Assembly (NCBI GenBank): GCA_030762895.1
Contig: CM061063.1
Span: 74,211,836 to 74,275,835 of the forward strand
DNA: 64,000 nt
From: Sophora flavescens
Taxonomy: Eukaryota > Streptophyta > Magnoliopsida > Fabales > Fabaceae
Direction: 5' to 3'
Position numbers and translations under genes: made by a program. Positions 49,498-61,680 of the stretch are shown here, in pieces (within the stretch, counting starts at the first letter, position 1; every line of letters starts with the position of its first letter). A model generated the notes under the pieces. The model saw only the letters and a list, made by a program, of their open reading frames with translations, searched no databases and was not told the origin of the DNA.

Positions 49498-51382
49498 TCA
49501 TACATCAACATCATCAAAATCAAGTATGCTATGCGGTGCAATGCAACACTACTCCGCTACTCCATTATGCGTGTGGATCCAACTAACTCAGGATGAACGA
49601 CTTCGGAGTTACATATTTGTATTGGCCATAGAAGAACCAACACCGGCAGTTCACCGAACCTCGGGTGAACCCCATGGATAGCCAACGCATCAAACCGTGG
49701 ATGCCTCATCATGGGGGGCCGCTGTCACCAAACCTCGGGTGACCTACCGTGGATGGCCAGATCACCGTACTCTCGGGCGATCTCCCCTATGTCGAACCTC
49801 CCTTCAACCATCAACTCCAATGCTCTATGCACGACACAACAACAACCACCTCCTTTGCTCGGGGTAAAAAGCTCCCAAGACTTCATCATCAACATCATCG
49901 AGCTTAGGTCAATAAGCACCTAAGATTTAACATCATCGACACCTCGACCAAAAAGCATCGAGGCCACCTTGGCCAATAAGTACCAAAGTTATCAATGTGC
50001 GATAACCCAACGGTTACCGACTTAAACATCTTATCACCATTAATTATCTTCATTAACCATTAACCGAGTTATCTAATCTTTAACATTAATTAATCATGTC
50101 AACATAGCGTTATTGGGGAGGATTGGGGTTAAAACCCCCCTTTAAGTCCTTAATCTCAGTTTTTGTCCAAAGGGATGAGCACGGACGTGCTGCCACTTAA
50201 GTGGAGCACGGTCGTGATTCCTTTTTGGCACGTCCGTGCTCAGCTGTACGAACGTGCTTAATGCACATCCATTTTCCAGAATTCAAACTGGGAGCACAGG
50301 CGTGCTCCCTGTTCAGCACGATCGTGCTCAATGTACGACAATACTATTCTGGGCAGAGTTAAAACACAGATTTTAACCAATTTTTAGGGAAGATTAATCC
50401 ATTAATACTAGGTCAGTTAGCAACATATTTTAAGGGTTAAAACTCATCATCGAAACTAAACATTGACACCAATCATTCAACCAACATCATACCAACAACA
50501 ACTATCAACATAGCATCATGTTCATACCAATATAATCAACATAAACATCAAGTGACATATATCATGAACATAAGCATATGAAATAACATACTAAACAGTC
50601 AAGAACATGTTATCACAAAATCAATTTAGAATATTTAATCATACATTCACATATGACAAATCGGGATCATGGGAACCCCTTTACCTTACACTACCCCCAC
50701 TACCTAATGAATACACTATCCTTCTCCCCATACCTGGATTGAAGGTTTCAACCGTTAACACCTTAAACAATGGAAGATCAAGTCCCCCACGAGCGGCTCA
50801 GTCCGATGCTAAGCCTTGGTTAAACAGAAACACAACTGATCAGTTTCTCACACCATAAACGAAAAGAAACCGAAAAGGGGAAGGGACCATTACCTCTAAC
50901 ACTGACACATATCAACCAAGCTTCCCAAAAGGCCTCCAAAACTCCACTCTAGCAATGTATAAAGGGGAAATAGGGAAAAAGGCACAGGTAGCCGCAATAT
51001 GGTGGCTGCTGCTACAAAAAATAGGGTTTCACATAAACCATCAGTTTCTGTGCCAGCATATAAAGGCTGCACATGAAGCACAGCCGTACACTCCCTTGGG
51101 CACGGTCGTACCGGACTTAGTGTCAGCGAGATGCGGTCCGCACTTGAGCACGGGCGTGCTCACTATTGAGCGCGGGCGTGCTCAACTTAAACTTGGCAAC
51201 GTGCGCCTGGTTTTAAGCACATGCATGCTGACTAATATGCACGGGCGTTCTCATGTACTAGAGATGGACTTTTGTGCCAAAAATCCCACTAAGCCCTTAG
51301 CCAACAACTTAAACTTAACAAAACCAACTCAAAAAACCAAACAAGCTTTATAAAAATACTTAACGAAAAGCAGGGCATTACA
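49016..51382 (-). mobile_element. 5' LTR of gypsy element 4
   Basis: Plus TGTGATACCC to GGGCATTACA, 2367 bp, followed by the target copy AAGAT. Palindrome clusters are at 50177-50333 and 51076-51255, a TATA-like atataaagg near 51059. An AT microsatellite at about 49465-49494 is much longer than in LTR 4, a change after insertion. It carries the same MQRMASSPERSDSEEPPL leader frame. Confidence 0.93.
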
Positions 51383-52359
51383 AAGATTCTCTCAGTGGTC
51401 TTCTGTCGATTGGCCCGAGACTGCTGACTCTTGCTAGCACTAGGAGGCTCTGACTTGGCTCCTTCACACTCCCGACTGATGTGTCCTGGCTTGCCACACC
51501 TGAAATAGATAACCTGTGTCTCCTTGCACTGGCTGGTGAAGTGATCGGATGCGCCGCACCTGGTGCACTTCATGGGTTTAGTGGCATAAGAATTCCCACC
51601 CCTGAACCTATCCTGAGAAAAGTGTGGCTTTCCGCCACTCCACTTGAAGTCCCGACCGGTAGGGGCATAACGCTGCTTGCCTTTATCCTTTTGCTCAGTG
51701 TTCTTGTTGCCTTGGCTTTCTGAACCTCTGAAACTGGCCACTCGAGACTTGTAGGCATCCTCATAGATCCTACAGTTGTTCACCAAGGTGGGAAATAATC
51801 TCTTGGTAGCTGATCGCCTGCTTGATCTCGGGGCGAAGTCCATCTTCAAACTTAACACACTTGGAGCGCTCATCCGCTGCATGCTGATATGGAGTGTAGT
51901 ACCTAGCCGGCTCCTCAAACTTCGTCGCATATTCCCTTGCCTCAGCCCTAGAAACTCCATCTCTTTCTTATCACGAATATCGACAGGGAAATACTTTTCT
52001 AAGAACCTCTGTCTGAACACGGTCCAGGTGACCGTAGTACCCTCAGCCTGTATCCTCCGGCGGCAGTTCTCCCACCAGTGCTCAGCCTCCTCCGTGAGCA
52101 TGAAGGTGGCAAAGATAAGCCGCTGCTAATCATTACATTCTATGGCTCTAAAAATCTTCCCGGTCTCTCTCAGCCACAACAAAGCTCCCTCGGGGTCACA
52201 AGCTCCCTTGAAAGATGGAGGATTGTTCCGCTGGAACTTATCAAGACCCTGAAACTCTATCGGTCCACTATGATTGTTATTGTTGACTTGCCCTATCGCA
52301 TTGGTAAGAAGTTCCAACCGGTCAGCGATCGCCTGATCATTTCTGCCTCTACCTGCCAT
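51383..52359 (-). pseudogene. gag: Gypsy element 3 gag, right part of the split element
   Basis: The ATG at 52359 starts MAGRGRNDQAIADRLELL, followed by the capsid motif FQRNNPPSFKGACDPEGALL. A stop at about 52126 is followed by TEEAEHWWENC and FRQRFLEKYFPVDIRDKKEM, then a frameshift (about 51940) and a CCHC knuckle whose first cysteine is tyrosine (YFRCGKPGHISREC). Element 4 begins right after TTERIF, where the protease region would follow. Together with 39292-42620 it makes one gypsy. Confidence 0.9.
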
Positions 52360-52528
52360 GAGTCCCTCTACATGTCCAAAACAACTCTTAGATACAGAAA
52401 CTTAAGCTGGTAAAAGCTACAGGCTCTTAACTCACAGCTTCATTGTCTATAACAAGTATATACAATTCAAACAAGAGCACACAACAGACTCACAACAAAC
52501 TCATACCACGTCCGGGCAAGGTCGAACT

Positions 52529-52540
52529 GCTCTGATACCA
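52529..52540 (-). other. Primer binding site of element 3 (initiator tRNA-Met)
   Basis: Minus TGGTATCAGAGC, five bases from the LTR at 52546; same arrangement as element 4. Confidence 0.9.
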
Positions 52541-52545
52541 CTAAA

Positions 52546-55031
52546 TGTGAAACCAAACTACCCCGCATGTTATAAAGGCATAAAGACAAAGATAAAACAT
52601 AAAACATGTGTCCTTTATTAAAATGGTTCATGGGAAGAAAGGTCCCACAATAACTAATTCAACAAACGCGAAAATAAAAACCGAGTTTTAAAAGAAGTAA
52701 GAACATAAAGTCAAAACCATAACAGAATATAAACAAACCCAACCCCGATGTCACATTCAGAGCTGGTACAACCTTTCCAGAAAAACATCCTCGGAATTAC
52801 AACTGAACTAAACAACTGAACAACTAAACAGAAAAGTCCAAAATATGAGTGGTGCCTCCTTAGAGTCACTCCTCTCCGGGCTGCTCGCCATCCTCTGCAT
52901 GAAATCATATATGCCAAACAAGAAGACATAGAACGGGGAGTAAGAAAACATGTAAACACAACAGCATGGAGATAGGAATAAGATGTTCATACATCATAGA
53001 CCATCAACATCATAGACATACATATATACATATATAAACAGCAATATCAACATCATAATCAACCAAGTATGCTATGCGGTGCAATGAAACACTACTCCAC
53101 TACTCCATCATGCATGTGGATCTAAACTAACTCAGGAAGAGTAACTTCGGAGTTACATATCCGAATTGGCCGCTAAAGGCACCAACGCCGGCAGTTCACC
53201 AAACCATGGGTGAACCCTTTGGATAGCCAACGCATCAAACCTTGGATGCCTCATCACGGGGGGCCACGGTCCACCAAACCTTGGGTGAACCTACCGTGGA
53301 TGGCCAGATCGCCTAACTCTCGGGCGACCTCCCCTATGTTGAACTTACCCCAACTAACATCTCCAATGCGATGTATGAACACAACAGCAGCAACGGCCAA
53401 CCACCACCTCCCTCTTGGGTCACTAAAGGCACCCAAGTAAATCATCCTCAACATTGGGCCACTAAAGGCACCCAATTATATCATCATCTACATTGGGCCA
53501 CTAAAGTTACCCGGTTATATCAACATGCGCCAACCCCCTTTGGGCACCGGCTTAACCAACTCATCGTTCCTCAACGTCTTAATTAATATTTAATTAAGTT
53601 ATCTAATCTTCAGAATTTGATTGGTGTATTATCATAACGTTATTGGGGATAATTGGGGTTTAAACCCCTCTTTAAACCTTTAATCTAGTTTTCTGTTCTG
53701 CAGGGGAGCACGGGCGTCTTAATCCCAACACGATTGTGCTGCCACTTAAGTGGATCACGGGCGTGCTTCATTTTATGCACGGTCGTGCATAGGTACACGG
53801 TCATGCTCAGGTGCAGGTAGTGCTCTGGGAGCACGGGCGTGCTCCCTGTTTAGCACGGCCGTGTTCATCGCGCTGCAGTACTGTTCTAGGCAGTGTTCAA
53901 CTCAGTTTTTTTAAACCAAAACTCCCTAAACACTATTGAATCATTCCTAAGGATTTTCAACTAAACCATTGGTATAAAAACCTCACCTTTACTAGTCATC
54001 CATGTCTTATGAATATTCTTGGGAAAACGGTCCTTTAATCATTAAACGAATTAAAGTCCTAATTAACCAATTAAGGATTCTTTAAACATATTGGCTTTAA
54101 GCCACAAACATTCAACCAACAGGTATAAACATACCAATTCAACCAACATGTATAAACATACCAAATCAACCAACAGTTATAACAACATCTCAGCCGGCAC
54201 AAACGTAATATGAACATATGCATTGGCATACCAATTTAACCAGAAACATGTTATCAAATACAATATGCATTTATAAAAAATAGACAGGTTAAACATATAG
54301 CATATAAACAACCTCGGGGTCATGGGAACCCCTCATCTTTCACTACCCCAACTGCCTAATGGTTAAACTATCCTTATCCCCATACCTGGTTTGAAGGTTC
54401 CAACGACGTCCCAAACAGCAAATTGGCCACATCCCCACGAGCGGATCAGTCTAAAACTAAGTTTTGGTTAAACAAAACACAAACTGGATCAGTTCCAATT
54501 CATAAAAGTGAAAAGGAAACAGAAAAAGGACGGAACCATTACCTATACCCGTTGACACTGACAAGCAAAGGTCTCCCAAGGGTCTCAAAAACTCCAAGAA
54601 TGTATGGAGTTTGGTGGAGATGGGGAATGGGACAGGTCTGGCCGTACTAGGGTAGTAGCAGCTATCAAATTAGGGTTAAAAATGCAATCCTCGATTTGTG
54701 TCAATATATATAGGCTTCACACGAAGCACGACCGTGCTCCTCACCAAGCACGGGCGTGCTGGACTTGGAGTTTCCGAGACGCGGTCCGCACTCGAGCACG
54801 ACCGTGCTCTTTGTTGAGCACGGGGCGTGCTCAACTCAGCATCAACGAGATGCTCTTGATCCCAATAACGGGAGTGCTGATCATGAGCACGGGTGTGCTC
54901 GTGTACCGGAATGGAATTTTAAGGCTAAAACCCATACTTAGCCCTTAACCAACAACTCTAGACTAAGTCCTAAGAACTTAACAACCAAACAAACGTACAT
55001 AGAAGCACTTAACTAAAAGCGGGGTGTTACA
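52546..55031 (-). mobile_element. 5' LTR of gypsy element 3
   Basis: Plus TGTGAAACC to GGGTGTTACA, 2486 bp, followed by AAGAG (55032-55036), matching the left flank of LTR 3. Palindrome clusters at 53705-53870 and 54724-54902; TATA-like atatatagg near 54706. The leader frame reads DFMQRMASSPERSDSKEAPL. Confidence 0.92.
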
Positions 55032-55036
55032 AAGAG

Positions 55037-55112
55037 TGTTGGTGAGAATTAGCGATACTGTTTTTGTGATACGTATTGCCAGAATTTGCAAGAACTGTGA
55101 TGAACGCAATCC
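55037..55112 (+). mobile_element. Tat-type 3' LTR, right part
   Basis: The sequence after the second AAGAG should continue the LTR interrupted at 36904. It runs tgttggtgagaattagcg and may end near cgcaatcccca. The end is a guess, because neither the other Tat LTR nor a target copy is visible. Confidence 0.4.
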
Positions 55113-56221
55113 CCAAGTATGACTTGGATATTTAAAGTACAATGTTTTAAAGATGACAAAGGACAACATGTCAAACATATCAAGTTTTGAAGACTTGGAT
55201 CTACAAAGGGTAGTTCTTAATGGTTTATGTTTTTATTAGTACCTTTGTAAGATCATATAAGATGTTTGAATGAGACGCTAATAAAAATGAAATTAAAATC
55301 AACTTAGGTTAACATAATCAAGTTGCTTTCATGCATTCATCATGTTAAAATGTTTTAATTCTTTACTTAATGCATGAATTTATAATACTTCATCATTAGA
55401 TGAGTTTCATGTTGAAAAACTAAGTTTAAATGATTAGATTTACAAATAAGATGATTGAAACCTTAGTGTAAATATGTCGTGGATAGATTCACTAATTGGT
55501 GTGAATAGATTCAATGCATTTTACTCTCTGTGAATAGATTCATAAATGGATTCAATATGTTTCAGTCTCTGAATAGATTCACGAAGTATCAATCTCTACG
55601 AATAGATTCATGAATAGATTCAAGCTGATTCAGCCTTCTGTGAATCGATTCATGGCTTCTGTGAATCGACTCACAGCTGTCAGATCTAGTTTTTAACGTA
55701 ACAAACATCCCAAATAAATAGATCTATTCATCTCTCTTGTTCAAAATCGTTGGCTATCATTTCACAAACTCAAAGTAACACGAAATCTCACAAGATCCTT
55801 GCGTCTCATTCTCTCAATCTTTCATTGTGATCATTAGAGCTTCAAGTTGTAATTTCTCACTTTCAAGAGTGATTCAAACCTCTTCTACTCTCTTGTTTTT
55901 TACGTTCTTGGTTTGGAAGAAGTGAGGGATCTTCTTCTGGGTTGGATTAAGGGTGTGGAATCCCTGGTTTTGTGTAGGTTGCAGAGTGGGGTATCTCTGG
56001 TGTAAAATTTCTTGAACGTTGTACTCAAGATCCTGATTAGTGAAGGAACTCTCATACCGGTGGGTGTGAGACTGGACGTAGATCACAAGAAATTTTGATT
56101 GAACCAGTAAAAATATCGGTTTACAATTTTCCTTAACCCTTCTCTCTTTAATTTCAATCTTGCATTACATATTATGGTTTAATTGATATACAATGCTTGT
56201 TAGAGGCCACTTGGGCTAACA
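55113..56221 (+). mobile_element. 5' LTR of copia element 5 (start uncertain)
   Basis: The right edge is clear: ...ggcCACTTGGGCTAACA (56221), two bases before a degenerate primer site. A cluster of TGAATCGATTCA-like palindromes and decayed forms lies at 55493-55680, upstream of a TATA-like aaataaatag near 55712. The left edge cannot be fixed since the 3' LTR is beyond the window; no TGTTAG start is obvious. Confidence 0.6.
55493..55680 (+). promoter_or_regulatory. TGAATCGATTCA palindrome cluster
   Basis: About ten units such as tgtgaatcgattcatgg, gtgaatagattcataaa and gtgaatcgactcacag. The full palindrome is kept near 55640; others have A for C. It sits just upstream of a possible TATA box, as in the gypsy LTRs of this window. 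Confidence 0.65.
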
Positions 56222-56223
56222 AG

Positions 56224-56235
56224 TAGTACCAAAGC
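56224..56235 (+). other. Degenerate primer binding site of copia element 5
   Basis: TAGTACCAAAGC matches TGGTATCAGAGC at 9 of 12 positions; all three differences are transitions, consistent with decay. Confidence 0.65.
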
Positions 56236-56302
56236 TTGAACTCTTTAGGACATGCTTAATTTGCTTTAAAGAGGATCCCTGGCCTCAAATGGTTTTTATC
56301 AA

Positions 56303-57568
56303 ATGGATGGGTCATACAATAAGGCCCCGGTTTTTAATGGTGAAGGTTTTTCGTATTGGAAAGAACGTATGAGAATCTTTATATGTTCCCATGATCTAGA
56401 TATATGGAACACCATAGAAAATTGTCCTTATGTTCCCACACATCTAGTTATTGGAAAGGAAAGAGTAAAGCCTAGAGATAGTTGGACTGATGATGAGAAA
56501 AATATAGTACAACTAGATTGGAGAGGTAAAAATATCATATCTGCTGCTATAGGACAAGAAGAATTCTTTAGAGTGTGTAATTGTAGATCCGCACAAGAAA
56601 TGTGGAATAATCTGCAAGTTACCCATAAGGGTACTAGTGAAGTGAAGCGAGCTCGGGTTAACACCTTGACCCATGAATATGAGCTTTTTCGTATGATTCC
56701 AGGAGAATCAATACAAGATATGAAAAAACGCTTCACGCACATAGTTAATCATCTACCAACATTAGGAAAAACTTTTCCAAATGAAGACTTAGTTAACAAA
56801 GTTTTGAGATGCTTGAGCGGGAATTGGCAGCGAAAGGTTACCGCTATTGCAGAATCAAGGAATTTGGCCACAATGACTCTAGCCACCTTATTTGGAAAGC
56901 TCCAAGAGAACGAATTGGAACTAAATCGTCTCACTAAGCATGAAGAAGGAGACAAAAAGAAGAAGAGCATAGCCCTAATCTCCACATCTTCAAAAGCAAG
57001 GAAAGAAGAAAGCGATAAAAGTGATGAATCGGAAGACTCGGATTCAAGCGATGATGACCTTAGCCTCTTTGTGAAAAAATTTAGTAAATACTTCAAGAAA
57101 AGAGGTGGAGGTAAAAGGCCATTCAACCGGAATAAGAACTTCAAAAGGGAGAATGACACTTCAACAATAAATTGCTATGAATGTGGAAAGAAAGGGCACA
57201 TGAAAATGGAATGTCCTCAATTGCAAAAGAAAGGGGACAAATATGAGAAGAGGACTAAAAAGGACAAGAAGGGCAAAAAGGCATACATAGCTTGGGACGA
57301 TAACGACCTCAACTCATCCGATGATGATGAAGTTGCCAACCTATGTCTAATGGCAAGCCACCTTGAGGAAGATGAGGTAACCGATGATGAATTTGAATCC
57401 TTTTCTTCCAATGATGATTTACAAATTGCCTATGATGAACTTCATGAAGATTCTATAAGACTCATTAAACAAAACTCTTCTTTTAAGAAAATCATTTATA
57501 ACTTAAAAGAACAACTCTCTTTGTGCAAAATGGATTTTGAAAAGTCACAAATGAATATGAGTTCTTAA
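56303..57568 (+). CDS. gag: Copia element 5 gag, open reading frame
   Basis: A 421-codon frame opens 68 bases after the primer site with MDGSYNKAPVFNGEGFSYWK, then YELFRMIPGESIQDMKKRF, RCLSGNWQRKVTAIAESRN and LATLFGKLQENELELNRL, a SIRE-type gag capsid. A lysine/serine/aspartate-rich linker precedes the CCHC knuckle CYECGKKGHMKMEC (about residues 291-304). The remainder is acidic and ends in a helical stretch. A stop at 57566 precedes a downstream part (57600-57970) with FTMGRENLNMLLGSQKR and a damaged second knuckle. This is the longest intact gag frame in the window, but the element lacks enzymes needed to move. Confidence 0.9.
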   Translation: MDGSYNKAPVFNGEGFSYWKERMRIFICSHDLDIWNTIENCPYVPTHLVIGKERVKPRDSWTDDEKNIVQLDWRGKNIISAAIGQEEFFRVCNCRSAQEMWNNLQVTHKGTSEVKRARVNTLTHEYELFRMIPGESIQDMKKRFTHIVNHLPTLGKTFPNEDLVNKVLRCLSGNWQRKVTAIAESRNLATMTLATLFGKLQENELELNRLTKHEEGDKKKKSIALISTSSKARKEESDKSDESEDSDSSDDDLSLFVKKFSKYFKKRGGGKRPFNRNKNFKRENDTSTINCYECGKKGHMKMECPQLQKKGDKYEKRTKKDKKGKKAYIAWDDNDLNSSDDDEVANLCLMASHLEEDEVTDDEFESFSSNDDLQIAYDELHEDSIRLIKQNSSFKKIIYNLKEQLSLCKMDFEKSQMNMSS

Positions 57569-58240
57569 AGTGAGAAATCTTCATTAAATGTATGTTGCAA
57601 AAATAATGCATGTAAACCCTTTAGTTGTGGAGATTGTGCTAGATTGAGAAAACAAGTTGATTATATGAAAAACATTCTAGCCAAATTCACAATGGGTAGA
57701 GAAAACTTGAATATGTTGCTTGGAAGTCAAAAGCGTACGCTTAGCAAAGCCGGTTTGGGGTATTATCCTTTTGAACAAAGAAAGATTTTAAAATATTTCT
57801 TTGCTAATCCAAGCAAGACAAGTACCCCCTTTACTACATGCTATTAATGTTGCAAAAAAGGACATACGGCAACTACTTATAACATTAGAAATAATATGTT
57901 TCAAAGTGGTAGAAAAAATTGTGTTCCAAAAGGATTGGTGCCCAAAACTAACATTCAAGTACCCAAACAAATTTGGGTACCTAAATATTATCATTGATTG
58001 TGTTGTAGGTTATTCATTTTTAGTAAAGCTTTTCGTGTTTACAATAAGAGAACTATGACTATTGAAGTTGATGAATCTAACCCCAAATTGGTGGGAAAGG
58101 ATACTTTCTTTGATAATGTTTTAGATATGTCACAAAAGTCCAATGAGGAAGTCAACAAAGAAAAGATGGATGAAAGAAATGAAGATGAAACTCCTCCAAA
58201 AGAAGAATAATTTGAGCATGTAGACCTACCCCATGAGTGG
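57569..58240 (+). pseudogene. Copia element 5 gag tail joined to integrase end, protease and integrase core missing
   Basis: After the second knuckle and QIWVPKYYH the sequence jumps, near 58000, to FSKAFRVYNKRTMTIEVDES, which in the other copia follows the integrase core. About 1 kb or more encoding protease, pre-integrase and the catalytic core is absent. A second gap near 58238 joins LPHEWR to the RT motif GIDYDETY, removing the N-terminal part of RT. Confidence 0.85.
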
Positions 58241-59247
58241 AGAACAGTGAAGGGTATTGATTATGATGAGACATATGACCCGGTAGCTAGATTAGAAGCT
58301 ATTAGATTACTTCTTGCATTTGCATGTATCATGGATTTTAAACTATACCAAATGGATGTGAAAGGCGCTTTCTTAAATGGTTTCATACAAGAAGAAGTAT
58401 ATGTAGATCAACCCCCCGGTTTTGAAAATTCTGAATTTCCCAACCATGTTTTTAAATTGAAAAGGCTCTTTATGGGCTTAAGCAAGCTCCAAGAGCTTGT
58501 ATGAAAGGTTGAGTAAATTCCTTTTAGAAAAAGGTTATAAAAGGGGAATGGTTGATACTACACTTTTCATAAAGAATAAAGGAAAGGATATATTGCTTGT
58601 TCAAATATATGTGGATGATATTATCTTTGGTTCAACCAATCAGTTTATGTGTAGAGAGTTCTCAAAGTTGATGCAGAGTGAATTTGAGATGTCCTTAATG
58701 GGAGAGCTAAATTACTTCCTTGGACTTCAAATAAAGCAAACTAGGAATGGCATCTTCATAAATCAAGTTAAATATTGCAAGGAGCTCATCAAGAAGTTTG
58801 GAATGGACAATGCTAAAGAAATTAGCACACCAATGGGTATCGGCTGTTATTTGGACAAAGATGAAGGTGGTAAGCCTATTGACCCTTCAAAATATAGAGG
58901 TATTCTAGGTTCTTTACTATACTATACGTAACAGCTAGTAGGCCCGATATAATGTTTAGCGTGTGTATGTGTGCTAGATTTCAAAGTAATCCCAAGGAAT
59001 CACACTTCATTACTGTTAAGCACATATTAAGATATCTAATAGGAACACCTAATATAGGTCTATGGTATCCTAAGGGTGGAATTTCTGGTTTAGTTGGATA
59101 CTCAGATTCCGACTTTGCGGGATGCAAGTTGGATAGAAAGAGTACTAGCGGTACTTGCCATATCTTTGGGAATTCTTTAATTTCTTGGAATAGTAACAAG
59201 CAAGTTAGTGTAGCTTTGTCAACAGCTGAAGCTGAGTACATAGTTGC
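58241..59247 (+). pseudogene. pol: Copia element 5 reverse transcriptase and RNase H (5' part)
   Basis: RT retains YQMDVKGAFLNGFIQEEVY and the active site VQIYVDDIIFGSTN with intact YVDD. Two single-base losses near 58460 and 58492 shift the frame. RNase H has YSDSDFAGCKLDRKSTS and ALSTAEAEYIVA and is then interrupted at 59248 by a solo LTR. The frame continues after 63897 with QILWMKQQLL. Confidence 0.92.
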
Positions 59248-61633
59248 TGTAACACCCCGATTTTCGCTGCTTTGTAATATCGGTAATAAATATATAAATA
59301 TATATTTTTATCCGAGACTTAGAAAATGATTTTGGATAAACCAAGGTCATTTCCTTGTTATACTTATTTTTATAAGGTTACGGGGAAGTTTTTGGTTGAA
59401 AATTCAGACAGAAACCGGTCTGCGTTTTCTGTGTTTTCACTGACAGTAAAAGTTTACTGCTCAGAAGACCTAATTTTGAGTCGTGAACGAGATGAAAAAT
59501 GTTTTTATCATATTTACTACGATACTGGAAGTTTTGAAAATTTTGGTAAAAAAATTAAAATATCATATTTGTTGCGGGCGTATACGTCGAGATGTCTCTA
59601 GGAAAAGCTTGCGCCAGATGAATCGAGGAGTCGGCAATGTAGCAGAGATGTTGGATTTGACCGATTTGCCAAGTATTTATGACGAGCTTATCCGAGTCAT
59701 AATGGCCATAATGGCACATTTATGGCAAAGTGAAAATTTCCTATGAAATGACCATTTTGCCCTTGTCTTTATATGACAATTGCAAGCAAATGCCATTGGA
59801 AAAGTTGACTAAAGCTTGCCCAAAACCCACGGATCCAATGCCTTCTTCATTAAGTATTGTTTCTTCTTCATTTAAATAGGTTGTCTTCTTCATTAAGCCA
59901 TTTTCTTCCATTTCCATGTTCTTTTCTTCAAAGTGTTCATAATTCGTCCGATTTTGCCTAGCAATTCTGACCGGTTTCTATTTTGAATCTCGAAAAACTT
60001 TCAACATGAAAGTTGTTCATATTTCTCTCGTCTTTCCAACGACATAAAGATCATCCAAAACGGACAAGTATGTTGAGAGATCTACTCAAAATACTAAAAC
60101 TGTTCTAAACCCTAACTATGTTCATCTTCTCCCTTAAGTTTCTTAAGAACACCATAAGAAAACCTTGAAGAACATCATCCAAACTTTGTTTTCTTGGATC
60201 ATCAAGAGGTAATAACTTATTCTCTTGTCATTTAAATCATTTCTCTTCATCACTTTTGTAGATTCATGGCTAAGATTCATATGTTCTTCATTTGTTCAAA
60301 GTTCATGGAACTAGATTCAAAAATTCATAACTAATTCTAGAAAAATCCTTTTGACATGAAACCAATTGCTATGATCTTATAATCATCTCTATTTTCATAA
60401 TCTAGAAGCACAAGATCATGAGAAATTTTTTTCCCTAAAATCTGGACTGGGCCGAACCTAGGTTAAAGTTGTGTTCTTAGGTTTTGTTTCATTTTCATGC
60501 CTTGATTCATGATTATATCTTGATAGTTCTTGTATTAAAGTATATAGAAGATCAAAAATCAAACTTGAGCCTATTTGTTTCTTCAAAAACCGAAACCCTA
60601 GGTATGATCACTTAATGATTTTGTGATTCAAAAGTTGTTGTAATCTTTGAATCCAACTCTAAGCTTTGTATGTTGATTAAATTCAAGAGTTGATGAAATT
60701 TTAAAACTTCTAGCCTATTGTTCTTGAGAAAACCGAACCCACCTTTCCAAGTTTAAAGTCTATTTTTTCTAGTTCTTATAACTAGATGGGTTTAGTTCAT
60801 GATTCTTAGTTCATAATCATGGTTAAAGTGATTAATCATGCTTAAGTAACTTATGGATCATTAATCCCTAAGTTAATCAAATTTTAAGTTTCCTAACCTA
60901 GAAAATTGGGTGAAGCCTAACCCTACCCCCATTGATTTAAGTGTGTTGTTGTTTGATTTTGATTTATTTTGGTTGCAATTCGTTATGAAGGAATCAATCG
61001 GGTTGGTTTGACCTAAATCCGACGGAGGAAACCGGATCAAATCGGGAGATTATTTGAAACCCTTAGTTCGAGTCTTCAACAGGTAAGGGGAGCTTACCTG
61101 AGGGATTTTTCTCTATAACTATTTGTGTGTAGTGTGATTTATATGAATTATATGTGGTTGTGGTTATTTGTTTATGTGGCTTACGTTGTGTTGATTATCT
61201 GTGTATCGGTGATTTATCTGCTTTTAATTTATTTAATTATCTGCAGTAGTATATTATGTTGCTATGATGCATGATCTGCCTGGTGATATAATTATGATGA
61301 TGTTGTTGAATGATGAATGTTGAATGTTGTTTGAGAGGCCTGACAGTGGTCAGTGCACAACCGATTAATCAGATAAAAGATTTAATAAGTTGTGAAAATT
61401 ATATTCAACGTTTTATGGGAAATGTTGGAATATAATAATGGTGGAAAATATTATTTTGGAAAAATAATGAGTTTTTGAGAACTATTATTATTTTAATAAT
61501 TTATCAGTGTAAAAGAAATTTATGAGTCACGATGAGAGCGTAACCGTGAAATTTTTTAGTACTGCTAATTTTTACGCAAGAAATTCCGAAATATTATAAA
61601 AAGTTATTTTATGAAATTAATATTCAAAAATAC

Positions 61634-61680
61634 TTTATAAAAATAAAAATAAAAATAAAAATAAAAATAATAAAATAGTA
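61634..61680. repeat. (AAAAAT)n simple repeat
   Basis: About seven AAAAAT-like units in the solo LTR. Confidence 0.9.
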
